A stretch of DNA of 64,000 nucleotides from Lucinisca nassula (lineage: Eukaryota; Mollusca; Bivalvia; Lucinida; Lucinidae): assembly GCA_963580285.1 (NCBI GenBank), contig OY757011.1:586501-650500 (forward strand), in the 5' to 3' direction. Shown here one piece after another: positions 44,476-55,286 of the stretch (positions are counted from its first letter, which is position 1; the number at the start of each line of letters is the position of its first letter). The translations under genes were made by a program, and so were the position numbers. The notes beneath the pieces were generated by a model. The model was given only the letters and a program-made list of their open reading frames with translations, made no database searches and was not told where the DNA came from.

Positions 44476-44731
44476 CATCACGAAAACACGCCTTTATAAT
44501 TTTGACCCTATTGAACCGCACTTTTATATAGTAAAACTTGGGTTTACAGGGGTAAACCTTATTTTTCTTATTTCTGCTCTAAAATATAGATTGTGGGTAC
44601 TCGTTAGAACAGCCTCATCTATATTGTGAGCAGAAATAAGAAAAATATCACAACTATTCTTCTAAAAAAATTTCATTTTTTTTTCGGCCATAAATGTTAC
44701 AATTTATTTGTATAGGCGGGTTTTCATAATG
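44476..44731. mobile_element. FB1 MITE with known empty site
   Basis: CATCACGAAAACACGCC .. GGCGGGTTTTCATAATG. Flanks AAACAGCT and CTTTTCTTAATGTCGCAC correspond to uninterrupted AAACAACT-CTGTTCTTTCAGTCGCAC in copy 1. No target duplication. Confidence 0.87.
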
Positions 44732-45132
44732 CTTTTCTTAATGTCGCACACATCGACTTATGATGTTTGTTTGCATTGGCTCTAACAATTGATGGACATG
44801 TCCACTGAAGATCGAATAAAACAGCGAAATCCGAAAAAGTGTGTCTCGATTATGTTTTTGAGAAATAACAATAATTTATTGAAATTCGTAACACGCGCAT
44901 AGAGGCACACATGTAATATTTACTAATTGATCTCACTGTCGCACTAACATTAACGAATCAAAATAATAACAAATCGTATTCGATTTCTTTGAAGCACTGT
45001 TTTAAAGCTTTGAATTTTCAATAGCGGATTACTGACAACCATTCGCATTTAGATTAGCTTCTATGGATTTTACAGATTTAAGCTTGCCAATATTAAGGCG
45101 AAAGCCTGTCATGACTGTCATTCAAATCGAAA

Positions 45133-45494
45133 TTAATTGTTATCAGCTATTAAGTAACAAATGAAACCGAAAAGTATGTGCCGTGTGTGTCCTTTTTTGT
45201 ATTTCTCCATTTCGGTATGGGGCCATGTATGGACTGTGATCTTTGTCCTTCTGCAACCTTGTGTATACTTCTTTAACCATAAAACGTAACGTTCAAAAAG
45301 GTTTTTTATTTTTTTCTCGAAAGGAGGCTTGCTTGGAATCAATAAGACCAGCTTAGTGTCATTTGATAACTGAATGAAATTGACATGCATGTTTGAGTCG
45401 TCAGTTGACCAAAACAAATAAGGACACGTTGCATCGGAAAGCATGATTTCATTTCTTCGAAATAACAGGTAGGCTGAAGTGTTTTGAAAATATT
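45133..45494 (-). CDS. Possible host exon, unknown product
   Basis: A frame open for about 120 codons to a stop at 45133 reads YLLFRRNEIMLSDATCPYLF, then STDDSNMHVNFIQL, LVLLIPSKPPFEKKIKNLFE and TKITVHTWPH. It has varied composition, no internal repeat and no match to the mobile families here. ACACTTCAG just upstream could be a splice acceptor. Retrozyme sequence begins right at its 5' side. I do not recognise the protein. The frame could be a chance ORF. Confidence 0.3.
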
Positions 45495-45640
45495 TGAGGG
45501 CCACGATTGAGGCTTAATTAGCCGAAACTAGCCAGTCTGACCCAAAATACTTATACACTCCTTACTTTTCAATTACGTGGTGTATTCTTTGCTTCCAAAA
45601 AATAGCCATTTTATAAAACATAATTAGTGACGCGAAGGTA
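45475..45640 (+). mobile_element. Retrozyme fragment with dead hammerhead
   Basis: GGGCCACGATTGAGGCTTAA.. GCCGAAACTAGCCAGTC^TGACCC: GAAA, stem III and site are intact but the CTGATGA box reads CGATTGA. Confidence 0.65.
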
Positions 45641-46050
45641 CACGCAACAATGTCGCACAAAAATCATAAAGCATATTAAGAAAGAAGAACCTATATTGGG
45701 ATGTTTGGAACAAGATATACCAGGTGTTTAGAAATTGCTAGAATTACTTACTTATAATTCAATAAAATCAAGACGCTCGAGGAACATTTTATGCTTTCAT
45801 TTCGTTCATTTAAAATTCCTGTTAAAGTTAGAAAGCGTTGGTAAAATGTAGCCATCATATTAGAGTAGCATTACATAATATAGTACTACTTATGCAGTGG
45901 CTAGGTAAAAGCAAGACTACCAGTTTCTGTCGATTTATTTTTCTTAAGGTAATCTTTGTTTTCTTTATTTGTATTCAGCGCAGCTTGTTTGAGGCGCCGC
46001 GTGGTGCATGTAGACAATGTCTTTCGTATTGATGAGTTTGAAATACAATT
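45641..46050. other. Unassigned DNA
   Basis: No feature recognised. Confidence 0.35.
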
Positions 46051-46390
46051 ATCATATGACGTCGCGTCTGAGAATGTAATGACGCCAGATATTAAATATG
46101 AGTGGATAAAATATGCAAATAAGTTAGATACGCCCCGTAACCAAACACGTACGACGTCCTTAACGACGACGCGTTTACTAATGACGAAATATTGACAGTT
46201 TTGCAAAAGACATCATGAATAACATGCGTTTTAAATGACATATATATATAGAATCTTGCATTCATCATCAAGTATTATTAAATATATTAAACGCGTTGAT
46301 TAAAAATGGTTAAATGCACTTTGCTGTGAATAAAGTGCACGGTGCCGTGCATTTTATCCCTTTTCTTCAAAGCATTTGATAATTAGGGTA
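46051..46390 (+). mobile_element. HP4 hairpin-family element
   Basis: ATCATATGACGTCGCGTCTG.., ACGACGTCCTTAACGACG, then a hairpin with arms ATATTAAACGCGTTGATT / CTTCAAAGCATTTGATAAT. Confidence 0.72.
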
Positions 46391-46607
46391 AGCCAGATCG
46401 GTTAAGACAGCCATCCAAAACAGTCAGCGACATACGCAAATGTATAAAAACAAATGAGACGTGCACAAACACACAGAACAACATACAATAAACTACGTAT
46501 ACAATATAACGACATAACTTTTGAAATTTGTTATTGGTGTTCTTTAAATGAATTTTTTTTCAAAGGTAGCGGTTTTAAATTTTATTCCAATTCAACTTTT
46601 ATTTAAA

Positions 46608-46815
46608 CTACATGTTCCAGTCATCATAAATAGGTGTAATATACAAAGTAACCAGAAAATTAACGTGATTTACTAGGTAAATAATTTTGTGGTCGTCACG
46701 CAACAATTGATATTTCTGTAAAACGTTATCCTTGGCTGTCTTGTAGGCATAATACACATCATTTGTCAATACATGCATAACAGTAGCTCCATGTTTGTCC
46801 ACACAGCTGATAACC
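46608..46815 (-). CDS. Possible terminal host exon, unknown product
   Basis: Open from a stop near 46850 to the stop at 46608: DRVISCVDKHGATVMHVL, NDVYYAYKTAKDNVLQKY, LLRDDHKIIYLVNHVNFL, YITPIYDDWNM. The composition is protein-like. TTTCCTGATAG upstream is a possible acceptor. I do not recognise the family. The phase does not join simply to the candidate at 46944-47204, so they may be separate or one may be wrong. Confidence 0.35.
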
Positions 46816-46943
46816 CTATCAGGAAAGGGATAATAAATCTATTACAAGCCCAAGAATCAACCACACAAAATGCTGCTGCCCTAGAGCTAAAAACCACCAT
46901 ATAGAACGGCAGATGATTTAGCTAGTACTAATTAATAAATTAC

Positions 46944-47204
46944 TATGTTTAAGCCAAAAATGTTTCAAATCAGCGTGACATTGCTTCGCGTGGTAATGAC
47001 TCTTCGATGAAAATATACTGGAATAGTAAGCACCATTGTGATCTCTATCCACTTTTAAAATGCATCCTTCCATTGCTTTATTTAACGCTCTGCATCCTGG
47101 GTATTTTTTGTTAGCAGCAGACGACATTTTTTCTAATTTTCCAAGAAAGCAGGATTTGACATCTCCTATGGAGACAACTTGCACGAGATGCCAAGTCCTG
47201 TTTT
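46944..47204 (-). CDS. Possible internal host exon, unknown product
   Basis: A T-run plus TTTCAG directly precedes a frame reading ENRTWHLVQVVSIGDVKSC, LGKLEKMSSAANKKYPGC, MEGCILKVDRDHNGAYYS, ADLKHFWLKH, with a possible GTAATT donor at 46943. It is rich in C, K and H and free of repeats. The family is unknown; the exon borders are guesses. Confidence 0.35.
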
Positions 47205-47207
47205 CTG

Positions 47208-47218
<11 letters not shown>

Positions 47219-47238
<20 letters not shown>
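47219..47238. repeat. TA microsatellite
   Basis: A run followed by (TA)n, next to the candidate acceptor. Confidence 0.85.
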
Positions 47239-47239
<1 letters not shown>

Positions 47240-47404
47240 CAATCTGTCGTCTGCTGATTTAGCCCAGAAAGTGGTACTGGTTAAAATACAGTTTGAAATA
47301 CAGTCTGAAATGCGATTTTATTGAAAGATGGACACTTGTACTTATAACTTATTATTATGCGGAAATATTCAGAAGTTCCCTACAAAAGACCAAATCAGAG
47401 AGCT

Positions 47405-47640
47405 ACCAAGTATTAGAAGTGACCTGGAAGCACATGAGCCCGCCATTTTGATAGCAGTGGCATTAAGGTACATAAAACAACAACCGAGGTAGAAGCAGTG
47501 ACCTAAAAGGTACACGAAGACACCAATGTAAGAGCTGTGACGATAAATTGATAAGGTACATGAAACAATCAAGGTAACATCAGTGATCTGAAGGTACATA
47601 AAGCCGCCAATTTGAAAGCAGTGAGATTAAGGAGAAGGGG
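47405..47640. repeat. Degenerate short tandem repeat
   Basis: GAAGCAGTGACCT.AAAGGTACA.GAA-like units of roughly 35-45 bp recur about five times; an echo lies at 47889-47915. Confidence 0.55.
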
Positions 47641-48109
47641 AAAACCTACAGGGGAGGCAATTCATGCGAAAATAATTTCGTCTCCCATGTCAATAGGGTC
47701 AACTCTTAAAGGTAAGAATTTGCTCCTCTAAAGGAAAGAATTTGCTCATGAGGAGCAAATTCTTTCCTTTAAGGGTAGATGCTTTTTTTCATTGGGACAG
47801 GGGTTACAGAAAAGCAAACAGGAAGTCCCGAAAGTTGTCTGCCTTTGAAAAATGGCGGTAATAGCTGCCAGGTGTTCCGATTCCTCTTGAGGTACATGAA
47901 AAGACCAAGGTAATAGACTACTGTAACACTTACATAATGAAAATGATTTGCACGGGTGCTTCCAGCTCAACGGTGGGGACATTACGCATATTAAATGTAA
48001 TGCGTCTTTTCTATAAATGACATCTTTAAGATAACTTTCCCTTGTAATGTTCTAAGGTCTGAGATGAAGTAAAGATGAGGGCTGCTAGCCGATCTCCCTT
48101 ACACTGTTG
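47641..48109. other. Unassigned DNA with an imperfect hairpin
   Basis: 47730-47783: CTAAAGGAAAGAATTTGCTC and GAGCAAATTCTTTCCTTTA form a strong inverted repeat, with a partial third copy of one arm at 47706. Confidence 0.55.
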
Positions 48110-48430
48110 GCCAGAGCTAAATAATATCATTTGTTAAACCACGATGGGCCCAACGACAGACACAGCATCAGCCCTCAGCCATCTTTTAACAAAGATTTAT
48201 GCCGAAGCCGTCATTGAGTCTGAAGCCTGACCCGCCGCCGTGCAATCAAAGAGTCCAGCATAATTATCTACGTGCGGTCTGTCGCATGATTTCCAAACTG
48301 TACCCAACCTTTTTATAACGAACTATAGTCTTTTTGAATTTCTCCGAAAAATTAGGTTTGCATAAAAAATTCTTAAATTGATAGAGCAAATCTCCATAAA
48401 ATACAGGTTGCGGCAGCCCTTGAAGAACGG
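48110..48430 (-). pseudogene. Divergent RT-el C-terminal fragment
   Basis: CGATGGGCCCAACGACAGAC, TCTGAAGCCTGACCCGCCG and CATGATTTCCAAACTGTACCC correspond to the end of the RT frame, but differ far more than other copies. Probably an old or sister family. Confidence 0.6.
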
Positions 48431-48856
48431 CTATTTGTCTGATGAAAATTTGTTACTACTCTGTTTTATTACACTCCTAATACATGTTGTGGGTGCTCTC
48501 TAGAATAACGAGTACCAACAAAATATTTCTTAAAACAGACACAGGAAAACCAATGTATACCACTGTACATCCTATATAAAGTGGAGTTACAGAGAGTATG
48601 TGTGGTGGGGTGGCGGCTCACACACACCTGTTAACATGAAAGGCGGTGATTTTAACGTGCAGTCACAACCAGTGTTGGACAAAAGTGTATTACTTTAATA
48701 GTTTGTTATCCTGATTCCTTATCTATACAGCAAGGTTTTAAAAGTATTTATTTAAGGGCTGTTAACAGTGATGACTGTGCGACATGCCAGCTCGTCTAAA
48801 TGTGACACCAAATAGCGTACAGGATGTGACCCACTATCGTACACTTCGCATACTTA
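48431..48856. mobile_element. FB2-like relic then unassigned DNA
   Basis: ATACATGTTGTGGGTGCTCTC, TAACGAGTACCAACAAAA and ATCCTATATAAAGTGGAG parallel FB2 arms (48430-48650). The rest is unassigned. Confidence 0.5.
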
Positions 48857-49171
48857 CATTACGCAAACACGCCTATACAATTACATTGCCACCTTTTATC
48901 GCCGAAAAAATGAAAATTTTAGGATGAAAAATTGTGATATTTTTCTTATTTCTGCTCAAAATATAGATTGTGGGCACTCGTTAGAACCGCCTCGATAATA
49001 TAGATTATGGGCACTCGTTAGAACCGCCTCATCGAGGCGGTTCTAACGAGTACCAACAATCTATATTTTAGAGCAGAAATAAGAAAAAGGTATACCCCCG
49101 GAAACCTGTGTTTTGATATATAAAAGTGGGGTTCAAGGGGGTCAAAATTATTAAGGCGTGTTTTCGTGATG
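48857..49171. mobile_element. FB1 MITE with duplicated core arm (315 bp)
   Basis: CATTACGCAAACACGCC .. GCGTGTTTTCGTGATG. ATAGATTGTGGGCACTCG..CCGCCTCG is followed by a second ATAGATTATGGGCACTCG.. arm before the right core arm. Confidence 0.88.
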
Positions 49172-49854
49172 TATTTATTATAAATCCAATCTGTGCTTCG
49201 CAATGGTTTCCTGAACTGTTTCGAAAACTTACCGCTACTCTGTAATGTTTAAAATTTATAAGCTGAATCTCCGCAGATAGATCGGAAAATCATTTTATTT
49301 TCAGACTTTTGTCTACGACAGATTAACAATAATAATAAAATATTATAACGACATTAAGCTAAAACCCTTTTGCCTAATTCTAAAGACCAAAGGAATTTTC
49401 TAATAAAAATATACTGTCCTCATTAAAATGACCATAAGCATTTAGACACAATAACAAATATCCTACCTTTTCGTATCCTTTATATTTCACTTTGAAGCAT
49501 TAATATTCTTTTCTCGTTGTTTATAGCTGTTTCATGCGTATTTCCACTATCACGCAGGACAAATATTGACAAGTTCGTTTAGTGTCAGAGCGCACGAGTA
49601 TAATGCCGTTTTCAGTGCTGTCGCTTCATTCCTTTGCAGTCTCAGAGAATAGCCAATCACGAAGAAGCGTCTATTTAATCAAACAATCAGCTTCCAGCGG
49701 TAAACTTTATAGTCGCACATTAAACCAGCGAAAGCCTAGAACAGTATTTGCGAATGCAGCCTAATCAAACATTTCCGGATCGCGCTTCGGCTTCCGTGGG
49801 AGTAAAAATAAGCGCTTGACTTAATCATGACTTGACTGGTCTGTGTCCACTTAC
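49172..49854. other. Unassigned DNA
   Basis: No feature recognised; could hold promoter or intron sequence of the candidate exon at 49855 but no motif is decisive. Confidence 0.35.
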
Positions 49855-49945
49855 GCAGTTGCAGTTGGGATTTATTATACCATGGCTCAGATATTTCTGT
49901 CGCTTCTCTTGATGCTGTAGTCTCATCAAGCTTTAAGTTATCCAT
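49855..49945 (-). CDS. Possible first coding exon, unknown product
   Basis: ATG at 49945 opens MDNLKLDETTASREATEI, SEPWYNKSQLQL, followed by a perfect-consensus donor GTAAGT at 49854-49849. Hydrophilic and not a repeat. It shares strand with the candidates at 45-47 kb and could belong to one gene, but that is inference. Confidence 0.3.
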
Positions 49946-50048
49946 CACCCTGAGGTATATCGACTGGTTTTCGAATTATAAAATCGTTATATGAACTAAT
50001 CTGATACTCGTGTAATAATAAAATGATTTGTTTGCCCCTTTACACATA

Positions 50049-50387
50049 CAGTAGAACTTCGATGGCTCGAACACCGATGGCTCGTTCACCATGGGTGTGT
50101 CGAACCCATTCCTGAGCCCCTAGCGAAATCCTCTACATAAAAAATAGTGGGGGATAATTTAGGTGATTTTAGTCTTTTATCTTGCAAATGTATGCTGTGT
50201 GTACGCATTAGAATCGAGGCGATTCATATGTGTACACACAGCATGCATTTTCATAATAGAACACCGAAAAGATGTCTAAAATTATCTCGTTATGCCTCCT
50301 AGCAGTAACCTCAGTGGCTCGAACTACCTCTGTCTCGAACAGATTTACGAGGTCCCAAAGGTGTTCGATCGATTGAAGTTCGACTTG
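50049..50387. mobile_element. pogo-like palindromic MITE, copy 1
   Basis: TA-CAGTAGAACTTCGATGGC .. AAGTTCGACTTG-TA. TA borders and CAGT ends fit the Tc1/mariner-pogo type. The inner core is ACGCATTAGAATCGAGGCG. Confidence 0.8.
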
Positions 50388-50404
50388 TATTTTAACATAG
50401 AAGC

Positions 50405-50510
50405 TTGGTCATTTTGTGGGAAAGTAATTGTCAATTGGGCTTTTCGCTTGTGATGTTTTCATTAGAGATAAGTTATTTGTATAAATTCCTTTCCTTCACC
50501 TCTGATTTGG
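50405..50510 (+). mobile_element. RT-el 3' end fragment
   Basis: CTTGGTCATTTTGTGGGAAAG.. to ..CTTTCCTTCACCTCTG. Confidence 0.6.
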
Positions 50511-50603
50511 GATAGAATTTGATGATTAAGTCGGTTCCGTCGGTAAATAGCTTTTGATTGCTAATGTCCATGTGTTATTCTATCCGACTTAAAACAATTT
50601 ATA

Positions 50604-50937
50604 CAGTGGAACTTCAATGGCTCGAACATCTTTGGGACCTCGAAAATCTGTTCGAGATAAGGGTAGTTCGAGCCATTGAGGGTTACTGCCAGGAGGCATA
50701 ACGAGATACTTTTTGACATCTTTCCGGTGTTCTATAATGAAAATGTATGGTGTGTTTACTCATTAGAATTGCCTCATCGAGGCGATTCTAATGAGTACAC
50801 ACAGCATACATTTGCAAGTTAAAAAACTAAAATCTCTACTCTTTCTTATGTAGAGGATTTCCCTAGGGACTAAAGAATGAGTTCGACTCAGCCATGGTAA
50901 ACGAGCCATCGGTGTTCGAGCCATCGAAGTTCTACTG
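50604..50937. mobile_element. pogo-like palindromic MITE, copy 2 (inverted)
   Basis: TA-CAGTGGAACTTCAATGGC .. CGAAGTTCTACTG-TA. The core GAATTGCCTCATCGAGGCG is the same as in FB1/FB2. Confidence 0.85.
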
Positions 50938-51008
50938 TATTTGTACTTTGTTATTGTATAAAAATATGTATGCATGGTAATCGCGTGGCATTCTTACACA
51001 AAATCATC

Positions 51009-51282
51009 GGTCCCGCCAGTCTGGGCTTAGATAAATTGATTGGGCTTCATAATGCTTCAACACAGAGCTGAAACCAACCACAAATGATTACTGGTTAACC
51101 GCTTAGGAGGCCTAAGTCTGCCTAGGTAAAGTGGTGCGAGTTGGACCATCCATGCATGTAAACCCTGTTGGTTCCATTGGACGGCAGGGCTTGAGATGTC
51201 ATTTCATCTCAGTGTGGGGTAAAAGTCCCACGAAAATGGAAGCAACGTCTCCAAATGACATAAATAGTGTTGAAGGAGACTA
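51009..51282 (+). mobile_element. S1 SINE, diverged
   Basis: GGTCCCGCCAGTCTGGGC.. to ..AATAGTGTTGAAGGAGAC; the tail is lost. Confidence 0.75.
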
Positions 51283-51667
51283 AGTTTTTCCTCCTTAGGT
51301 TTTGATCAGATCTTCCTGAAACTTACAAATGGGTAGACTTCAGCACCCAATTTCGTAAAATCATTCTTCGATATAAAAGATCGGGTACAAAATAAATGTT
51401 ATACGACAGCTGCATGCATTGTTGTTGACCCAGGCGCGGTTGGCAGATTTGCTTCCCTCTTTAACAGCACGCCGGTGGGTCAGGTCTCAGTTTCTATGAC
51501 GGTTCTATTATGCTTACCGAGCATTAGAGAGATCTTATTCTTTGTAATGTTGGTTGGTGTCCGATGCTCTGGTCGGGCCCATCGGAGTCTAATTGTTGGT
51601 TTTCTTTTGCTCCAGTTATTTAGTGTTTCCTTGCTGTCGAGTCCTCATCGTTGTTTCATCTCCGCGG

Positions 51668-54656
51668 TTTTTAGCTCACCTATCACGTAGTGACAAGGTG
51701 AGCTTTTGTGATCACACTTTGTCCGTCGTCCGTCGTGCGTGCGTCCGTGCGTCCGTCCGTGTGTTCGTAAACAATTTCAAATAAGTATATCTCTAATACC
51801 CCACGGCCAATCTTGATCAAATTTCATGAGAAGCATCATCAGGTACGTGGAAAGGCTGCATAAGGTTTTTGGGCTGATCAGATTGGAATTCTGGTCGCCA
51901 TGGTAACATATAGCTCCCATAGACTTACAATGGGAAAAAAATTAAAAAACATCTTCTTCTCTGAAACCACAGGACCCAGAGCTTAGATATTTAGCTTGTC
52001 ACAACGTCAAGTCGTCACCTACATAAATCCTGCCAATCATGGCCCTGGGGTCCAAATTGGCCACACTCCAGGGCCCCTTATCTTCCATAGACTTATAATG
52101 GGATAAAAAGCTTAAAAAATCTTCTTCTCCAAATCCTGCCAATCATGCCTCTGGGGTCCAAATGGACCACGCCCCGGGGCCCCTTAGCTCCCATAGACTC
52201 ATAATGGAATATAAAAGCTTCAAAACTCTTCTTCTCCAAAACCGCCGGGCCTAGAGCTTAGATATTTAGCATGCGGCAAAGGCAAGTGGTCACCTACATA
52301 AATCCTGCCAATCATGCCCCTGGGGTCCAAATGGACCACGCCCCGGGGCCCCTTAGCTCCCATAGACTCATAATGGAAAAAAGCTTCAAAAATCTTCTTC
52401 TCTGAAACCACAGGGCCCAGAGCTTAGATATTTAGCATGTGGCAACGGCAAAAGGTCACCTACATAATTCCTGCCAATCCTGTCCCTGGGGTCAAAATGG
52501 GTCACGCCCCGGGGCCCCTTAGCTCCCATAGACTCATAATGGAAAAAAAAGCTTCAAAAATCTTCTTCTCTGAAACCACAGAGCCCAGAGCTAAGATATT
52601 TAGTATGTAACAGCAGCAAATGGTCATCTACATTAATCCTTCCAATCATGCACCTGGGGTCCAAATGCACCACGCCCCGGGGCCCCTTAGCTCCCATAGA
52701 CTCATAATGAAAAAAGCATTAAAACTCTTCTTCTCCGAAACCACAGGGCCAAGAGCTTAGATATTTAGCATGTAGCAAAGGCATGTGGTCACCTACATAA
52801 AACCTGCCAATCATGCCCCAGGGGTCCAAATGGACCACGCCCCGGGCCCCTTAGCTCCCATAGACTCATATTGGAAAAAAGCTTCAAAAATCTTCTTCTC
52901 CGAAAACACAGGGCCCAGAGCTTAGATATTTAGCATGTATCAATGGCAAGTGGTCACCTACATAAATCCTGCCCATCATGCCCCTGGGGTCCAAATGGGC
53001 CACGCCCTGGGGCCACTAAGCTCCCAAAGACTCATAATGGAAAAAAAGCTTCAAAAATCTTCCTCTCTGAAACCACAGGGCCCAGAGCTTAGATATTTAG
53101 CATGCAGCAATGGCAAGTGGTCACCTACATAAATCATGCAAATCATGCCCCTGTGGGCCACGCCCCGGGCCCCTTAGCTCCCAGAGTCTCATAATTGAGA
53201 AACGCTAAAAAAATCTTCTTCTCTCGGATATTGTAAAGCACAGAGCTTAGATATTTAGTGTCTACCAACATTAAATAGTCACCTACATAAATCCTGCTAA
53301 CCCTGCCCCTGGTGTCCCAATGGGCCACACCCTGGGGCCCCTTTGCTCCTGTAGATTTATAATGGAAATAAACTTTAAAAAATCGTCTCCTCTCAAGGCA
53401 TAAGGCCCAGTGCTTAGATATTTAGTATGTATCAACGTCAAGTGGTCACCTACATAAATCCTGCCAATCATGCCCGTGAGGTCCAAATGGGCCAAGCCCC
53501 GGGGCCCCTTAGCACCCATAGAATCATAATGGAAAAAATGCTTCAAAAACCTTCTTCTCTGAAACCACAGGGCCCAGAGCTTAGATATTTAGCATGTAGC
53601 AACGGCAAGTGGTCACCTACATAAATCCTGCAAATCCTGCCCCTGGGGTCCAAATGGAAAACGCCCCGGGGCCTCTTACATGTAGCCCCGATGGACTCAT
53701 AATGGGAAAAAAGCTTCGAAAATGTCTCTGAAACCATGGGCCCAGAGCTTAGATATTTAGCATGAAGCAACGGTAAGTGGTCACCTACATTAATCCTGCC
53801 AACCATGTCCCTAAGGTCCAAATGGGCCACGCCCTTGGGGTCCCTTAGCTCCCATAGACTCGTAATGCGAAAATCTTCAACAGTCTTCTTCTCTGAAACA
53901 ACAGGGCCCAGAGCCAAGATATTTAGCTTGTATTAACGGCAGGTGGTCACCTGCATAAATCCTGCCGATCATGCCCCTGGGGTTCAAATTGGCCAAATCC
54001 TGTGGCCCCTTAACGCCAATAAACTTATAATGTAAAAAAAGCTTCAAACATCTTCTCTGAAACCATGAAGTACAGACCTTAGATATTTAGTATAAGTTGG
54101 TTGATTTGAGGTTTAACGTCCCCGTCAACACTGAAACGGTCATTTTGGAGACGCTGCTTCCAATTTTGTGGGACTTTTACCCGACATTGAGATGAAATGA
54201 CATCTCAAGCCCTGTCGCCCAATGAAACCAATAGGGTTTATTAGCATGGACGGTCCGCCTCGCACCGCGGTTCCTTGACAGACTTAGATCCTCTAAGCGG
54301 TTTACCAGTACTAGTGTGGGGGCCGGATTCATCTCTGCGTGGAAGCATCATGCAGCCCATATATTTCTTCAAGCCCCTATGGGCGGAGGCCGTGATATTT
54401 AGTATATAGATATTTAGTATAAAGCAACATGAAATGATCGCCTACATTAATCCTGCCAACCAGTCAAAATTGGCCATGACCCAGGGGCCATTAGCTCCTA
54501 TAGACTTATATTGGAAAAAACATCACAAATCTTCTTCTCCGAAACCATAAGGCTCAGAGCTTAGATATTTAGTATGTAGCAATGTCAAGTGGTCTCCTAC
54601 ACTAATGATTATTGGTACACAGGTGAGCGATATAGGGCCATTGGGCCCTCTTGTTT
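51668..54656 (+). mobile_element. TR-II tandem-repeat-bearing element, copy 2
   Basis: AGCTCACCTATCACGTAGTG, CGTCCGTCGTGCG run, about 14 monomers of ~167 bp, and end ACAGGTGAGCGATATAGGG..CCCTCTTGTTT. It is inserted in RT-el where other copies read GGTTGTTTGATTTTTG. An S1 SINE interrupts it at 54095. Confidence 0.85.
54095..54393 (-). mobile_element. S1 SINE inside TR-II with 13-bp target duplication
   Basis: GATATTTAGTATA at 54082-54094 and 54394-54406, perfect. The insertion is younger than the array. Confidence 0.9.
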
Positions 54657-55286
54657 ATTTGTTGTGTTCACTGAGATGTTGTACTGATGAGTTATGAGGT
54701 TATCATGCGGTAAAATTTATATTGATACTTCATGCGGACTGAACAAATAATTTGTCTAAATCATACGGAAGTAAGGGCGAGGATAGTGGCTACGAAAAAT
54801 CGATTTTAACCCCCACCAGTGGAATTCGTTTCACTGACCCTTCCAAGGCGGTTCTTCTGTCGCGGTTTGTTTTTTTTATGGTTTGTCTTTGAGTGTTTAT
54901 GTCGCTTATATGATTTTGTTTTGGATAGCCAATTGGCCATTTTGTGGGAAAGTAACTGTCCTTTTGGCTTTCCGCTATTGAAATTCCATTAGGGCATGTT
55001 GTTTCATGTTTGTATTTCTTTCCCTTTGGTGTCTCTGATGGGAGCTGTGGGTTGATTGTATCGCTATTGATGTTTCCATTAGGGTCTGCTGTTTCATGTT
55101 TGTGTTTCTTTCCCTTGATGTCTCTGATGGGAATTAATTGTATCGATTTCTGATCAGTGCCTTCACTTCTAATTTGGGATAAAGGCTCGCAAGATTATTA
55201 AAAACTGTTGGCGTCAGCCTATTGATTATATGTCTGTCCCTTTGCTTGCTGAAAATTCTTTTTTTGAAAAACAAAACGGTCGTATT

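Larger units (their letters stand above)
39972..44970. repeat. Old tandem segmental duplication
   Basis: Copy 1 is 39972-42855 and copy 2 is 42856-44970. Both run: FB1 variant; a ~400-bp unique block (40520-40930 matches 43088-43495; e.g. CATAGGTGAGTGTCTGGAAAC); CAGGTGCTTTTAT.. block (41826 matches 43502); AGCAGTTTATGCTGGC; GATTTACA.. / TGATCAGCGTCTTT; GACAT.TCCACTGA; and the 50-bp minisatellite unit. Copy 1 gained RT-el at 40100-40397 and 40931-41815. Copy 2 gained S1, FB2 and FB1. Each copy therefore shows the other's empty sites. Confidence 0.85.
51318..55172 (+). pseudogene. RT-el copy split by TR-II
   Basis: RT C-terminal codons (51338-51500, broken) and the 3' region up to 51667, then from 54657 to CCTTCACTTCTA at 55172. 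Within the last part a ~95-bp stretch is repeated (54967-55060 and 55063-55160). Confidence 0.75.

Noticed and set aside
47747..47982. 78-codon minus frame
   Set aside because: It runs through the hairpin and the degenerate tandem repeat; composition follows the repeat.
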